This document shows positions 63,155 to 64,000 of a stretch of DNA of 64,000 bases, piece after piece. Origin of the DNA: Methylophilaceae bacterium. GTDB lineage: Bacteria > Pseudomonadota > Gammaproteobacteria > Burkholderiales > Methylophilaceae. The translations under genes and the position numbers were made by a program. The stretch covers positions 124,001 to 188,000 of the forward strand of contig JAOLWQ010000001.1 in assembly GCA_028342535.1 (NCBI GenBank), in the 5' to 3' direction. The first letter of the stretch is position 1. Each line of letters starts with the position of its first letter. The notes under the pieces are model-generated. The model was not told the DNA's origin. It ran no database searches and worked only from the letters and a program-made list of their open reading frames with translations.

Positions 63155-63687
63155 TTAAAATTGCAAATAAAATTCTTGGGATTGATCCGGGATTAAGAGT
63201 CACAGGATACGGCATAATATATAATTCATCTGGTAGTATTCGCTATGAAACAAGTGGCGTGATTAAGACAACTAATCAAGACACAAATTTGGCTCCACGC
63301 ATTAAAATAATTCTTTTAGGGTTGGAGGAAATAATAAATCAATTTAAACCAGACTGCGTAGCAATCGAGAAAGTTTTCGTAAATAAAAATCCTCAATCTA
63401 CATTATTATTGGGCCAAGCAAGAGGAGCAGCGATTAGTGCAGCAGTTATGCAGAACCTCGATGTTTATGAATATACTGCATTGCAAGTTAAAAAATCAGT
63501 TGTAGGCATGGGGCATGCAAGTAAATCTCAAGTACAGATAATGGTGCAAAAATTACTTAAACTTCCATCAATACCGACTGAAGACTCAGCAGATGCTTTA
63601 GCTTGTGCTATTTGCCATGCTAATATTAGTGGAAGTCTAGCTAAATTTGGAACCGGGAATCGAATGAAATCTGGAAGAATAATATGA
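63154..63687 (+). CDS. ruvC: Holliday junction endonuclease RuvC (atypical start)
   Basis: Resolves Holliday junctions with RuvAB. All four catalytic acids are present: Asp in [14 protein letters not shown], Glu in [12 protein letters not shown] and the Asp pair in EDSADALA. The frame upstream of ILGIDPG contains no ATG, GTG or TTG back into yebC. The best in-frame choice is ATT at 63154, six bases after AGAGGA, giving 177 residues ([13 protein letters not shown]). ATT at 63160 is an alternative, as is TTG 63161 in another frame, which would read MQIK and need one extra A in the following A-run. The first in-frame GTG (63259) would lose the catalytic Asp. It overlaps ruvA by ATGA. Confidence 0.85.
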   Translation: MKIANKILGIDPGLRVTGYGIIYNSSGSIRYETSGVIKTTNQDTNLAPRIKIILLGLEEIINQFKPDCVAIEKVFVNKNPQSTLLLGQARGAAISAAVMQNLDVYEYTALQVKKSVVGMGHASKSQVQIMVQKLLKLPSIPTEDSADALACAICHANISGSLAKFGTGNRMKSGRII

Positions 63688-64000
63688 TAGGTAGAATTCA
63701 TGGACGCTTGCTCGAAAAAACGCCCCCTATGATTTTGTTGGATTGTCATGGGGTTGGTTATGAGGTCGAAGTATCAATGCCAACATTTTATGATTTGCCG
63801 GAAATAGGATCAGAAGTTACATTACTGACCCATTTCATTGTTCGAGAAGATGCCCAATTATTATTTGGTTTTGCTTCTATTCAGGAACGTAAAATTTTTA
63901 GACTATTAATCAAAGTTAATGGTATTGGTGCAAAAGTAGGATTATCTATTCTTGGGGGTATGACTGTTGATGAGCTAATGTTAGCAATAACAAATCAAGA
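63684..64000 (+). CDS. ruvA: Holliday junction branch-migration protein RuvA (3' partial)
   Basis: The first 105 residues of RuvA: OB-fold domain I ([43 protein letters not shown]) and the first helix-hairpin-helix ([16 protein letters not shown]). The gene starts within the ruvC stop (ATGA) and runs off the window end. RuvA holds the four-way junction and loads RuvB. Confidence 0.96.
   Translation, partial: MIGRIHGRLLEKTPPMILLDCHGVGYEVEVSMPTFYDLPEIGSEVTLLTHFIVREDAQLLFGFASIQERKIFRLLIKVNGIGAKVGLSILGGMTVDELMLAITNQ

Noticed and set aside
63259-63687. ruvC starting at GTG 63259
   Set aside because: It would remove the first catalytic Asp and the N-terminal strand, both plainly encoded upstream in the same frame.

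Overview
The window is an AT-rich (roughly one third G+C by eye), very tightly packed chromosomal segment. It most resembles a streamlined betaproteobacterium of the Methylophilales type (free-living OM43-like or freshwater Methylopumilus-like methylotrophs). This is inferred from a PQQ-type quinoprotein, the mreBCD-mrdA-rodA-rlpA-ybeD-lipBA block divergent from gatCAB, the paired metX-metW, the proteobacterial gshA/gshB pair, a magnesium-type HemB, a single abundant-type porin and the aspS/yebC/ruvCA neighbourhood. No rRNA, tRNA, CRISPR array, insertion sequence, prophage or plasmid gene was seen. No gap between genes exceeds 300 bases; the longest are upstream of the porin (244 nt) and between glnA and aroE (217 nt).

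Layout. 1-5071 (+): 3' part of a PQQ beta-propeller protein, ugd, a DUF485/actP acetate-symporter pair and a thioredoxin-like [2Fe-2S] ferredoxin. 5060-21533 (-): twenty co-oriented genes with no gap above 40 nt, running from the cell-shape genes (mreBCD, mrdA, rodA, rlpA) through lipoate ligation/synthesis (lipB, lipA), glutathione synthesis (gshA, gshB), an ApbE/NusG-domain-II/Gx-transporter trio, a tiny lptM-like lipoprotein, lysA, ispH, nudB, nadA and a HIT protein. 21662-24839 (+): gatCAB amidotransferase. 24832-32479: pyrE (-), xthA (+), then the minus-strand run hemA-prfA-prmC-metX-metW-ampG. 32578-38161 (+): rpe-trpEGDC-hemB. 38121-41055 (-): a conserved hypothetical and PBP1A. 41183-47397 (+): aroK-aroB-dgt-like, a porin with a striking upstream region, and a TPR/glycosyltransferase-like protein. 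47392-51465 (-): glnA-ntrB-ntrC nitrogen-control locus. 51683-64000: aroE (+), uvrA (-), then an MFS transporter, ssb, fmdB, DUF502, aspS, VOC, a five-gene accessory block overlapping into yebC, ruvC and ruvA (partial).

How it works together. Most genes are housekeeping: envelope growth, lipoate, glutathione, aromatic and tryptophan synthesis, haem, translation termination, tRNA amidation and DNA repair. The clearest regulatory system is nitrogen control: glnA has a sigma-54 -24/-12 promoter and two identical 17-bp NtrC-type sites whose centres are 32 bp apart, and a third NtrC-like palindrome lies upstream of ntrBC. All six convergent gene pairs overlap at their 3' ends, which leaves no space for terminators and fits genome streamlining.

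Best places for something less ordinary: (i) the porin, which carries a 61-residue Thr-rich insert and is followed by a TPR/GT-B-like gene, with a 34-bp perfect palindrome and three direct repeats upstream; (ii) the glycosyltransferase-YjbQ-TPR-2OG-oxygenase block inserted between aspS and yebC; (iii) a PQQ protein that lacks two of the usual active-site acids; (iv) ruvC, which has no ordinary start codon in frame with its catalytic N-terminus.
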